Part shown: positions 1 to 13,100 of the stretch, piece by piece
How positions within the stretch are numbered: position 1 is the first letter of the stretch
Layout: every line of letters starts with the position of its first letter
Origin: Leuctra nigra
Lineage: Eukaryota; Arthropoda; Insecta; Plecoptera; Leuctridae
Reading direction: 5' to 3'
Assembly (NCBI GenBank): GCA_934045905.1
Contig: OW203766.1
Location: 12,710,745 to 12,774,744, forward strand
Length of the DNA stretch: 64,000 nt
Made by a program: the position numbers and the translations under genes
Notes under the pieces: generated by a model
What the model was told of the DNA's origin: nothing
What the model saw: the letters and a program-made list of their open reading frames with translations, nothing else
Databases searched by the model: none

Positions 1-559
1 CTCGCACGTGTCATCTGCCCTGTCGTATACCTTTATGATGGAGATCCTCAGTCAACAAAATCATAGAATATTTTCAAACATAAAATAAATAATGTAAAAT
101 CGAATAACCGTAAAAAATAAAATCACAATAGATAGAAAATTGATTAAAATTTCTCTCGTGAAAATAGACAACTAGGAGTCTAGAATTATTACTAATTTGG
201 TGAACTTTATTATTGAAATGGTCTGCATTATTGGTCTTCTGCGACATCTGGGAATCAGGTGGCAATTCACTCACTGCCTCTGTTGGTACAGAGACGAGTA
301 GAAGATAGTACCAAGTTACCTTTAATACCAAATAAAAATCACTAAACATAATGCAATCACATTTAATTTTAAACGATTCATACATAGCTCATACAAACAT
401 GTAATTAGACAATACATTTAATTGAAATGGTCGAACAATTAATATTGGTCCTGCAGGTATAGGTAAGTAATGATTGGCATAATTTCTATAGTTCCCTAGT
501 TTTAGAATGGTTTGGGTGGAAGACCGTAAATATTTACGAACCCCGCCATTTCGCCATTT

Positions 560-652
560 TGTTTGATGTTTGTATACTCATTTGTCAAATTGTCAAAATT
601 GTCATTGTCAAATAAAGAATTATCTTATCTTATCTTATCTTATCTTATTGAG
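560..652 (+). repeat. Possible retroelement 3' tail with (TTATC)n
   Basis: An AATAAA signal at about 611 is followed by five TTATC units (about 620-649). AATAAA plus a short tandem tail is typical of non-LTR retroelement 3' ends. No coding sequence is attached. The rest of 1-1184 shows nothing recognisable. Confidence 0.4.
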
Positions 653-1184
653 TAATGCAAGAATCAATCAATTCAATAATATCGGGCATACATGCCAATG
701 ATGAAATTAACATAAATAGTGTTAAATAGGTAAACATTTAAATACCACAGAATCAAGCTGAATATCACAAGTAGGTACAACAGCGAATTGACGGCATTTG
801 TAGAAATCCAAAGATGAGCATTTTGTGAATGACGTGCAGAATATGGACGAAAACTAATTGACATTGATAACTTGTCATAGCTATATAATACATATTTCAA
901 TATTTCGTGCGGTGTAAGAATGCTCTACAAATGTTATTGTGAAGTACAATAAGTAAGGTCAAGAAGTTGAAAGAATCTATCATGTACTTTGGCAAGATGT
1001 ACAAAGACCTGGCAAGTTATTTAGGTTTTGAAAAAACACGGAAGGTCTGGTAAGCAATACTGGTCGACGAGTTTACAACACAATTTTACACCTATTGTAA
1101 TATACTTTCATTTGTCATCATCTCCCACCGTTACAAGATGAGTATCTGTGACAGGAGAAGGGCTGTCATGTGAGTTGAGAAGGT

Positions 1185-4100
1185 TTACGGCGCTTTGCGA
1201 TCTTGCCCCGTGAGAGGATCGTAGTTCTCCAGTCCCACCATCTTCAAACTCTCAGTCCAGAGTCGAGTGGCGAGCTGAGGGTCACGTGCCTTGGACGATG
1301 GCGTCTTCTTCTGACAGTCACTGGAACAAGCAACAATCACGCTGTTGATGTCACATCGTCAGTCAGAGAAGTCAGATGAAAACAGTTCATATTGCTGCTC
1401 CAATATTGAACGACGATTCTTGTCCTGAAATAATCGCCAGTAAAGTTAATGCAGGTACACCTTTTTTTAACAAATTTAGATTCTTAATAATCCGTGTTTT
1501 TTCACGGCATTGTTCCCAGATATTTATTTCCATTACATTTTTAGTTGATTCTTTTGCAATTTTTAAATGACACTGTAGTTTTCTATACTTTTTATTTTTG
1601 TCATTTCATATTAATTTTGTGATTCTGTAGTATTTTGAAAGTGTACACTGATACGATTAGACTTATCTACTTCGAGTCAGTCAACAACGAAAAAAGTGAG
1701 ATGAGTTGATCAGTTGTTTAGATAAGTTGATCCTATCTCCGGTCATCCATGTTTCAGCATGATACAAACGAGTTTCGTCCATTAATTCATTTATCAGTCA
1801 CCGGCACAAAACCAATCAACCGATTCAATAGAAATTTTTATATTTGAACAATAAACACATAGTGCCTCTGTGTAGTACCTTTCGATACAAAAATAATGAC
1901 ATAATTTGCAACCGCTTGAAGTTGTAAAACACTAAGAAGATTATTAAAAAGTTGAAGTTGGTCTTATGCAGTTCTGGACAATACCTGTAATAAAGTCCGG
2001 TCTCCTGAGCGACCGCCTCCTCCACGGCGCAGTAGATGCTGGTCTGAGCGCCCTGAACCGGCGTCTTAATGAACCATCCAGTGACGTTGCTGAACAACCA
2101 CCTGGCGCCGGGCAAGAGGGCGGAGTCCAGATGGCGTCCCAGCTCCGTGCGCACGACGCCGGGGTGCAAGGAGTACGTCGTGACGCCGGTCCCTGAGGGA
2201 ACACACACACGTCACTCACTAGCCGGTCACGCTGCTGAACAGCCACCTGGCGCCGGGTAGGAGGGCGGAGTCCAGGTGGCGTCCCAGCTCCGTGCGCACG
2301 ACGCCGGGGTGCAGGGAGCACGTCGTGACGCCGGTGCCTGAGGGAACACACACACATCACTCACTAGCCGGTCACGCTGCTGAAAAGCCACCTGGCGCCG
2401 GGCAGGAGGGGGAGTCCAGGTGCCGTCCCAGCTCCGTGCGCACGACGCCGGGGTGCAGGGAGTACGTCGTGACGCCGGTGCCTGAGAGAACACACACACG
2501 TCACTCACTAGCCGGTCACGCTGCTGAACAGCCACCTGGCGCCGGGCAGGAGGGCGGAGTCCAGGTGACGTCCCAGCTCCGTGCGCACGACGCCGGGGTG
2601 CAGGGAGTACGTCGTGACGCCGGTGCCTGAGGAAACACACACGTCACTCATGAGCCGGTCACGCTGCTGAACAGCCACCTGGCGCCGGGCAGGAGGGCGG
2701 AGTCCAGGTGGAGTCCCAGCTCCGTGCGCACGACGCCGGGGTGCAGGGAGTACGTCGTGACGCCGGTGCCTGAGGGAACACACACACGTCACTCACTAGC
2801 CGGTCACGCTGCTGAACAGCCACCTGGCGCCGGGCAGGAGGGCGGAGTCCAGGTGGCGTCCCAGCTCCGGTCGCACGACGCTGGGGTGCAGGGAGTACGT
2901 CGTGACGCCGGTGCCTGAGGGAACACACACACGTCACTCACTAGCCGGTCACGCTGCTGAACAGCCACCTGGCGCCGGGCAGGAGGGCGGAGTCCAGGTG
3001 GCGTCCCAGCTCCGTGCGCACGACGCCGGGGTGCAGGGAGTACGTCGTGACGCCGGTGGCTGAGGGAATACACACACGTCACTCACTAGCCGGTCATGCT
3101 GCTGAACAGCCACCTGGCGCCGGGCAGGAGGGCGGAGTCCAGGTGGCGTAAAATAAATAAATTCCGTAAAATATAAATAACATTTGAAGTTAACGACAGA
3201 TTAGTTTGAAATCTGATTTAAAAAATACATATAATATAATATTGGTCCCGATTACCTTGCACAATTTAAAGCTGATAGGTCCAACGGTTTCAGTTTATTT
3301 TTTTTTACCCACATCGCGTTCAAAAACTATACACGAGACCACATAGATTACATTAGCATGTGTGCAAAATTTCATATCGATTGGTTGAACGGTTTGACGT
3401 GGCACTTCTAACAAAAAACACACACACACAGAAAGAGGTGACGCTCGCTCAATCCTGACAGTATTTGCATGTCTCCCCGGTACTAAGACAGCGGGTGTTT
3501 AGCTTGCAGCTTGTTGGAGGGCTCGCGAGAGAACAGCACGTTGGCCAGCTTGCTCTGCGCGTAGGCGGTGATGGAGTTGTAGGACTATCATGCTAAGACA
3601 GCGGGTGTTTACCTTGCAGCTTGTTGGAGAGCTCGCGAGAGAACAGCACGTTGGCCAGCTTGCTCTGCGCGTAGGCGGTGATGGAGTTGTAGGACTATCA
3701 TGCTAAGACAGCGGGTGTTTACCTTGCAGCTTGTTGGAGAGCTCGCGAGAGAACAGCACGTTGGCCAGCTTGCTCTGCGCGTAGGCGGTGATGGATTTGT
3801 AGGACTATCATGCTAAGACAGCGGGTGTTTACCTTGCAGCTTGTTGGAGAGCTCGCGAGAGAACAGCACGTTGGCCAGCTTGCTCTGCGCGTAGGCGGTG
3901 ATGGAGTTGTAGGACTATCATGCTAAGACAGCGGGTGTTTACCTTGCAGCTTGTTGGAGAGCTCGCGAGAGAACAGCACGTTGGCCAGCTTGCTCTGCGC
4001 GTAGGCGGTGATGGATTTGTAGGACTATCATGCCAAGACAGCGGGTGTTTACCTTGCAGCTTGTTGGAGAGCTCGCGAGAGAACAGCACGTTGGCCAGCT

Positions 4101-7100
4101 TGCTCTGCGCGTAGGCGGTGATGGAGTTGTAGGACTATCATGCCAAGACAGCGGGTGTTTACCTTGCAGCTTGTTGGAGAGCTCGCGAGAGAACAGCACG
4201 TTGGCCAGCTTGCTCTGCGCGTAGGCGGTGATGGAGTTGTAGGACTATCATGCTAAGACAGCGGGTGTTTACCTTGCAGCTTGTTGGAGAGCTCGCGAGA
4301 GAACAGCACGTTGGCCAGCTTGCTCTGCGCGTAGGCGGTGATGGAGTTGTAGGACTATCATGCTAAGACAGCGGGTGTTTACCTTGCAGCTTGTTGGAGA
4401 GCTCGCGAGAGAACAGCACGTTGGCCAGCTTGCTCTGCGCGTAGGCGGTGATGGAGTTGTAGGACTATCATGCTAAGACAGCGGGTGTTTACCTTGCAGC
4501 TTGTTGGAGAGCTCGCGAGAGAACAGCACGTTGGCCAGCTTGCTCTGCGCGTAGGCGGTGATGGATTTGTAGGACTATCATGCTAAGACAGCGGGTGTTT
4601 ACCTTGCAGCTTGTTGGAGAGCTCGCGAGAGAACAGCACGTTGGCCAGCTTGCTCTGCGCGTAGGCGGTGATGGAGTTGTAGGACTATCATGCTAAGACA
4701 GCGGGTGTTTACCTTGCAGCTTGTTGGCGAGCTCGCGAGAGAACAGCACGTTGGCCAGCTTGCTCTGCGCGTAGGCGGTGATGGAGTTGTAGGACTATCA
4801 TGCTAAGACAGCGGGTGTTTACCTTGCAGCTTGTTGGAGAGCTCGCGAGAGAACAGCACGTTGGCCAGCTTGCTCTGCGCGTAGGCGGTGATGGAGTTGT
4901 AGGACTATCATGCTAAGACAGCGGGTGTTTACCTTGCAGCTTGTTGGCGAGCTCGCGAGAGAACAGCACGTTGGCCAGCTTGCTCTGCGCGTAGGCGGTG
5001 ATGGAGTTGTAGGACTATCATGCTAAGACAGCGGGTGTTTACCTTGCAGCTTGTTGGAGAGCTCGCGAGAGAACAGCACGTTGGCCAGCTTGCTCTGCGC
5101 GTAGGCGGTGATGGAGTTGTAGGACTATCATGCTAAGACAGCGGGTGTTTACCTTGCAGCTTGTTGGAGAGCTCGCGAGAGAACAGCACGTTGGCCAGCT
5201 TGCTCTGCGCGTAGGCGGTGATGGAGTTGTAGGACTATCATGCTAAGACAGCGGGTGTTTACCTTGCAGCTTGTTGGAGAGCTCGCGAGAGAACAGCACG
5301 TTGGCCAGCTTGCTCTGCGCGTAGGCGGTGATGGAGTTGTAGGACTATCATGCTAAGACAGCGGGTGTTTACCTTGCAGCTTGTTGGAGAGCTCGCGAGA
5401 GAACAGCACGTTGGCCAGCTTGCTCTGCGCGTAGGCGGTGATGGAGTTGTAGGACTATCATGCTAAGACAGCGGGTGTTTACCTTGCAGCTTGTTGGAGA
5501 GCTCGCGAGAGAACAGCACGTTGGCCAGCTTGCTCTGCGCGTAGGCGGTGATGGAGTTGTAGGACTATCATGCTAAGACAGCGGGTGTTTACCTTGCAGC
5601 TTGTTGGAGAGCTCGCGAGAGAACAGCACGTTGGCCAGCTTGCTCTGCGCGTAGGCGGTGATGGAGTTGTAGGACTATCATGCTAAGACAGCGGGTGTTT
5701 ACCTTGCAGCTTGTTGGAGAGCTCGCGAGAGAACAGCACGTTGGCCAGCTTGCTCTGCGCGTAGGCGGTGATGGAGTTGTAGGACTATCATGCTAAGACA
5801 GCGGGTGTTTACCTTGCAGCTTGTTGGAGAGCTCGCGAGAGAACAGCACGTTGGCCAGCTTGCTCTGCGCGTAGGCGGTGATGGAGTTGTAGGACTATCA
5901 TGCTAAGACAGCGGGTGTTTACCTTGCAGCTTGTTGGAGAGCTCGCGAGAGAACAGCACGTTGGCCAGCTTGCTCTGCGCGTAGGCGGTGATGGAGTTGT
6001 AGGACTATCATGCTAAGACAGCGGGTGTTTACCTTGCAGCTTGTTGGAGAGCTCGCGAGAGAACAGCACGTTGGCCAGCTTGCTCTGCGCGTAGGCGGTG
6101 ATGGAGTTGTAGGACTATCATGCTAAGACAGCGGGTGTTTACCTTGCAGCTTGTTGGCGAGCTCGCGAGAGAACAGCACGTTGGCCAGCTTGCTCTGCGC
6201 GTAGGCGGTGATGGAGTTGTAGGACTATCATGCTAAGACAGCGGGTGTTTACCTTGCAGCTTGTTGGAGAGCTCGCGAGAGAACAGCACGTTGGCCAGCT
6301 TGCTCTGCGCGTAGGCGGTGATGGAGTTGTAGGACTATCATGCTAAGACAGCGGGTGTTTACCTTGCAGCTTGTTGGAGAGCTCGCGAGAGAACAGCACG
6401 TTGGCCAGCTTGCTCTGCGCGTAGGCGGTGATGGAGTTGTAGGACTATCATGCTAAGACAGCGGGTGTTTACCTTGCAGCTTGTTGGAGAGCTCGCGAGA
6501 GAACAGCACGTTGGCCAGCTTGCTCTGCGCGTAGGCGGTGATGGAGTTGTAGGACTATCATGCTAAGACAGCGGGTGTTTACCTTGCAGCTTGTTGGAGA
6601 GCTCGCGAGAGAACAGCACGTTGGCCAGCTTGCTCTGCGCGTAGGCGGTGATGGATTTGTAGGACTATCATGCCAAGACAGCGGGTGTTTACCTTGCAGC
6701 TTGTTGGAGAGCTCGCGAGAGAACAGCACGTTGGCCAGCTTGCTCTGCGCGTAGGCGGTGATGGAGTTGTAGGACTATCATGCCAAGACAGCGGGTGTTT
6801 ACCTTGCAGCTTGTTGGAGAGCTCGCGAGAGAACAGCACGTTGGCCAGCTTGCTCTGCGCGTAGGCGGTGATGGAGTTGTAGGACTATCATGCTAAGACA
6901 GCGGGTGTTTACCTTGCAGCTTGTTGGAGAGCTCGCGAGAGAACAGCACGTTGGCCAGCTTGCTCTGCGCGTAGGCGGTGATGGAGTTGTAGGACTTGTC
7001 GAAGTTGATGTCGTCGAAGTGGATGTCGCCTCCTGCAAGGTGAACCAAACTCTATGACAGCATTCCAGAGGACGCGGGGTCGACTCCCGCTGTCGTCGTT

Positions 7101-10100
7101 CAAGACTGAGGTTATATCGTCAGGGGCAAATGTTGGCTACTAATAGTCCACTATCACCTTCTTCCCACCGACCTTCATTAACTACTCTTCATCGTCCTTT
7201 TGATTTTAATTATTATAATCATTCATCCGTCGCTATAAAGCCTAGTTAGATTAGATTAGATTAGTTCGGTTTAACGGCGCGTCAACGACGAGGTTATATT
7301 GCGCACATTAATTTTACATTTAACTTTGTTGAACATAATTGGAGGACATAGGGGAAGGGTCGGCCTAACTGGCCCGATCCGGGGGAGTCCAGCACTAGTG
7401 GGAATGCCAGGCCGGAATGGGGACGGACCGGGGGGAGGGGGAGGCTTCGGGCCGGTGGGACTCGATTTCAGGGGGATCACCATCTCGAAGGGGAAGGCCG
7501 GCCCGAGGGGACCGCAAATTCAACATGTGTGCGACTTCCTACATATAGACACCAATTTTCGTTCAAAAGTTACAAAATACATTAATTAAGTCAAACGAAT
7601 CATTATGGTATGACATTATGAAAGCTTTTGTTTCAATCAATCGAAATAAAATAAACTATTCACCGTCGTGCGCCACTCCGTCCAATACTCCAAGTTTTCC
7701 CGTTGAACCAAACCTCGTTCATCATCTTTTATAATCCCTGTTAAAAGCTCAATGCAATGACTGTTAACACCAACCACCAATACCGTATCGAACATAATAT
7801 CGTCGGTGTCTTCATGCGTCACGGTCCAGTCCATGATTATGATTGGATTGGCTGTGAGTACCATATTTACTTGAATGTGCCATGGAAGAGACGTTGACGA
7901 TCCTGGCTGGCGCTGACTTGATGATCTTGGGCAGCAGGAGCAGAGTGAAGAGGAAGTGGCCCAAGTGGTTGGTGGCGAATTGCGTCTCGAATCCGTCCTC
8001 GGTCAAGCCCTTGGGACACATCATCACGCCTAGACACACAGAAACATCACATTGCATCTCCTTTTCACTCTTGTGCCACGGACATCTGCTCTTTTGCATG
8101 TTACTCGTCGAACCGTGTCTCTGATCGAGCTGAAGTATTGAACATATGGAAAGACCAACTCAGCGGTTTGCAAACCCAATTTTTTTCGATTAATGGTTCA
8201 AATATATTTTTTTTAAATCTTCTGATTGGTTGATCCGATCAATTTGAAATTTTGCAAAATCATTGTGACTAACATTTTATCAAATTTTACAAAATTTAAG
8301 CCAATTCCTCTAATGGGTTAGAATTTAATAAAACTATATTTCCATTAGTTAAAAATACAATTTTGCGATTATGTTAAAATTTTGCATGGTGATAAAGAGC
8401 AACATTATCTCATTTATTACACATTGTCAGAACAATCAGTCAAACCTTTACAGACTTGGCGCCATTTAAAGAGTTTTGAAAGTCTGAAAGAACTGTCAAA
8501 AGAGATTTATCGAAAAACATTCGCATATGGTTCAGTTACTCAACTATTCCAAAGTGTATGGAATGGGAATGTTTCGAAGAAAATCAGTTGATTCTTTAAT
8601 TGAGTGGATCGAGACTAGTTCGAGATGTTGCACGTATTTGTGCTCGCTCATCAACACCTTACACTGAGCGCTCTCCTAGATTATTTCTTGTTACGCCCCC
8701 AGGATGAAATTCTGAGGTGACCCAACCTAACACACTTCGTGAATAACCCAGGGTGTTTATTCTAAATGTCCTTGTCATCTCATGTCAATTGATACGGGGC
8801 CACTACATTGATAGTGACATTGATTTGAGCCAACTCTAAACACTCCCAGCATTTGCCTAACTCGACAGAGAGCACCACGAGAAAAACCACCCACTGCAAT
8901 CATGCTCTGGAAATCATAAGAAATGTAATTACCTACTCCTGGGGAATGGGGGCATCGTCTCGAATCACTGGAGTACCTGTTCGACGTGGGGGGGGGGGGG
9001 GGGGGGTGACGCCGGCGGTTGGAGGGTGGTGGGAGGGGGGTTAATTTCCTGACTGCTCAATCTGAACAGTCACATATTCAATGGGACTGTACAGGATCCA
9101 GTCAGCTACAAGGCAATGATGCTAATTTTACATTTTTCAAACTTCTATGCGAACTTTTACAACCGACGAGCGTTGATATAAGAATGATTCATAATTTTCA
9201 AAACGTTCGGCATTTTTACATCAAAGTAGGATTTTACAAACAAAACTTTTAAATCGGTTTGTAACTGGCCGATATACCACGCAAAAATCGCGATGAGTGC
9301 AATCGGAGATCCATTTTCCCGCCGGGAAGTAAAGAGAATCATTCTAAATGACAGACGACGTTTCTGCATGGGAATGAATGAATGCGCGCGCGTCTTTAAT
9401 ATTGAACTGTATATAACGCAATTTCAAATCGAACTTCCAGCTCACTTTCAGAAGTGAATCGGATCGAATGTGAATTGAGTTAAATTCGATATGTATATCA
9501 CAGGTTTTAAATCGATTTGAGTCAAACCGATTTCGTAAAGCTGGGTTCCCATACTTCGCATCGAATTCGCTTCCGGTTCGCTTCGCTTTCGCAAAATGGC
9601 TACCATTTTACAAAGGAAATCGTCCATGTTTACATTCGCATGTTCGCGTGTTTCGGTTTCGTTTCGGTTTCGTCCAAGTTAAAATTGGCTCAACTTTAAC
9701 GAAACCGAAACACGCGAACATGCGAATGTAAAAATGGACGATTTCCTTTGTTAAAAGGTAGCCATTTTGCGAAAGCGAAGCGAACCGGAAGCGAATTCGA
9801 TGCAAAGTATGGGAACCCAGCTTTACACTTTGGTAGCGGTTTTCTATTTTATAATATTAATTGTAAATTTTCCGATGTCGGCGCACGAAAATGATGTATA
9901 GGTAAGGTACGTATCTGGGTTGCGATCATTCATTCTCTGCAAAGCGGTAGCAATTTTGTTAGCAATGAGATTTTTCCATAAGCTTTATACAGAAAAAATC
10001 GAAGCAGTCCAAGCCAGCAATCGAAAATAGTTCTAGAATCCCAATCCTGGGAAATTGACAGCGAAAATTTGACAGCGACAGGGAAATTGATTCCTATGAC

Positions 10101-13100
10101 AGCGGAATTAGAGCAACGTTTCAGAGTACGAACTAATTATATTTTCATTTTATGGCTTTCACTAAAAAAATATATATATTTAAGAAATTTCTATTCATTT
10201 GGGATTGGCGTAATATGCGTAGGTATTGCGTACACTGGTACTGGAAAAAATTATTTTCACTTTAATTTTTTCTATGTGTGGCTTACCAGCATTGTTGATG
10301 AGCAGGTTGATCTGTGGTTCTGTGCGCAAGAGTTCTGCGGCGCATTGTCTGACTGACGCGAAGCTGGACAGATCCAGACGCACGACGACCACCGTCCCGA
10401 CGTCAGCGACGCCTAATGTCTCTTGACGGATCTCCTTGGCGGCGACCTCCGCCTTGCTGACGTCACGACACGCCATAACAACACGGCACCCTGGAAGAGA
10501 TCAACCACGCTGTATCAACTACCTCAACAATATTTGTATAGACTTGCAGTGTACACCTACGGTCAGAATAATTGACGGTAAACTGCAAATTGGAGCTCGA
10601 ATTACTGTCAATATTTGTTGAATGTAGAAATAATTATATGTATGAGGTGGTTGGTTGGTTCCACCAGTTTTGTTTTATTGCTTTTATTTAAATGAATTAA
10701 CAGTTTTGGTGACACAATGCAGTCCGCACCGACGGCTATCTAGAATCACATTCGTGGTTCTTTAATGGCAGCCAACATTCATGTTCAATTTATAGAATTA
10801 ACATTTTAAAAATCATCACTTTAAGGTGGCAGTGGATAGACCTAGATATGTATACATACATGGTTATTCCACACAAAAAAACTTAACGAAGAAAGTGTTG
10901 GTTACATGGTTCTTTTGGCCCAGCATTCAATTATTCACGCAAAGTACAGATACAAATTCTACACTATATCACATATCACACTTGTGTATATCACACTTGC
11001 TATACTGAATGATGATCGAAAAGAACTCCCCCCTCCACGCCTTCCATTTCTCCTGTTTCCTCCACTATCACGGCCCATTGCCCTTCACTGCCCTCAGGCA
11101 GGTTCCTTACACACCTCCCACTCCCCTCATCTACCTTTATGCATGATCTTAGCCCTAACTTACGTCATTACTTTCATAGAAGCAAAAAGTGACCATTTAT
11201 CTGACTATAAGTCTTCAATAACAAATCTGATCCTGTTCTCTCCATTGTGAGATTTGGAATTAATGGAACCAATATAACATACACTGTCGTGACCTTGGAA
11301 TGCTCTCGTGATTATTTCTTGATCTTGGAAGAGAAAGTGGCTTTTGAAAAAAACACTTTATTGTATGATTATTTGCTGAAAAAATCGCTTTTGAATGTGA
11401 GAAAGTTTCAAGTTCAGGAATGCGATTATATAAAATGGCAAGATTGTTCTCGCATGACAATTTTCTCATCTCAATGTTATTCACCGCCTTCTCGGATGAG
11501 ATAAAGCTTATCACGCGACAACATTTTATATGATCGTACTCGGATGTGATCAGAAATACCCAAAATTACAATCGGTCAAATTTTACTAAAATCACACCTT
11601 ATTACTTATAATCAGGGACCGGAACCGGAACCGGTACCGGAACCGAAAAGAACCGTTATTTTCATAGCAACCGGGACCGGAATCGGAACCCATATTAATT
11701 TTTTAGGTGGAACCGGAACCCTTATTAATATTGAATATTATTTGGGTTCCATAACGGTTCCATAAGGGTTCTAAATAATTCATTTAATTGATTTTTTACT
11801 ACATTGCCTTTCAAATCTGAAAAAATATACTACCATTTACAGTTTTTCAAATAAATAAATAATCACCAATTCACATTGATGTTGTTACGACATTTCTGAG
11901 CATGTAAATTCCCAAAAGTCGATTTGAATTATTGTCTGAATTTGATGGAACCGAATGGAACCGGAACCGGAACCGTTAGTTAGTTTTTTTCCAGGAACCG
12001 GAACCGGAACCGATATTCTATGGGTTCCAGTCCTTGCTTACAATTGTTTTCAACCCATTCGTGTACTTTATATCCCTATTTATGGTGAGACATCCCATTA
12101 CCTCCGTTCCACAATTTAGGAATTAACGACCTCCTAGGACCAAGAAAACGATGTACCTATAAGTATAGTTATGAGTTGTGAGAGTACTTAAGAATATTGC
12201 ATATTGTAAGAAGTTGGCTGATTGGAAAGATGAAGAAAGCATCGGTTAATCTTTATGGAAGATAGTGAATAAGTAATAAGTAATTACTTAATCGTAGTCG
12301 AGAACCGATATGACATCTTATAACCGAGGAGGCAGTCATCTTGTAGAAGGGATCAAATGAATATGTCATTAGCATTCTAATATATGCGCAGTTTGACAGC
12401 TAATCAGGATAGAAACGGGGAACCAATGCATAAAGTTGGATTGAGATTGCTATTGACGTCGGCCAATGAAATAAGAGTGACGTCAGAGCGCCCCCTATAG
12501 GTCACAGTCATGCAAGACGTTATTCCATGGAGCTACATGTGCGTCCAACCAGAAATTCAATTGCGTCAGTCAGCGCCAGAAAAAATGCTAGTGGAGAAAA
12601 CAGGGTCCAATCAAAAAGCTGAGAGGGCAATATTATAAATCGTATAATTATAGCGTATTAGCTGGCGCATTTTGACTGGGGACACCGGGGGAGGGAGTAT
12701 TCTGGGGGGGCTTGTCCCCCCCCCCTAGCTCCGCCACTGCCACTGTATTTCTTTCTCATCGATACACAGTAACAGTGGTCGAATTGTGGTGGGGGGATGA
12801 GGGGGGATAGCATCCCCCCATGGAAATGTATTAATGGTTCCATTCCCCGCATGAGAGATATACAAACAGCACTATTTACTTCAAATAATATAATTTCCAG
12901 AGAATTTGACAATGTTAGCCTCTGTAGACGCCATGTCGAGATAAAAATCGGCTTAAAATAACGTCATAATCGCGTAGAAACGCATCCAAATTCAATTCTG
13001 AAATTAAAATATTTTCCGGTGCTGTGCGCCCCGGACCCGCAAGGTGCTGGGGGGGATCAACCTTTTTCAAATTTATTTTTGTAACAATACACGAACCCCC

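Noticed and set aside
1944..3082. Arg/Pro-rich ORFs (about 92-138 aa) in the exon E array
   Set aside because: Out-of-frame translations of the exon E repeats, with no start context or conservation.
3829..6864. Repeated 86-aa and 64-aa ORFs on both strands within the 110-bp array
   Set aside because: They are frame-shifted readings of the same exon D fragment running across unit junctions; repetition and GC-rich sequence create them.
3483..6912. The 31 extra units as alternative complete D exons
   Set aside because: None contains the exon D acceptor or its 5' codons, and reading through from the genuine exon meets a stop within seven codons.
3483..6996. CRISPR-like array
   Set aside because: Units are uniform 110-bp direct repeats with no variable spacers, in a eukaryotic intron.
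7236..7265. Telomere-like repeat
   Set aside because: The unit is TTAGA, not the insect TTAGG, with only about three copies.
7271..7589. Gly- and Pro-rich ORFs resembling collagen-like protein
   Set aside because: Overlapping ORFs on both strands of a GC-rich patch; composition artefact without splice or start support.
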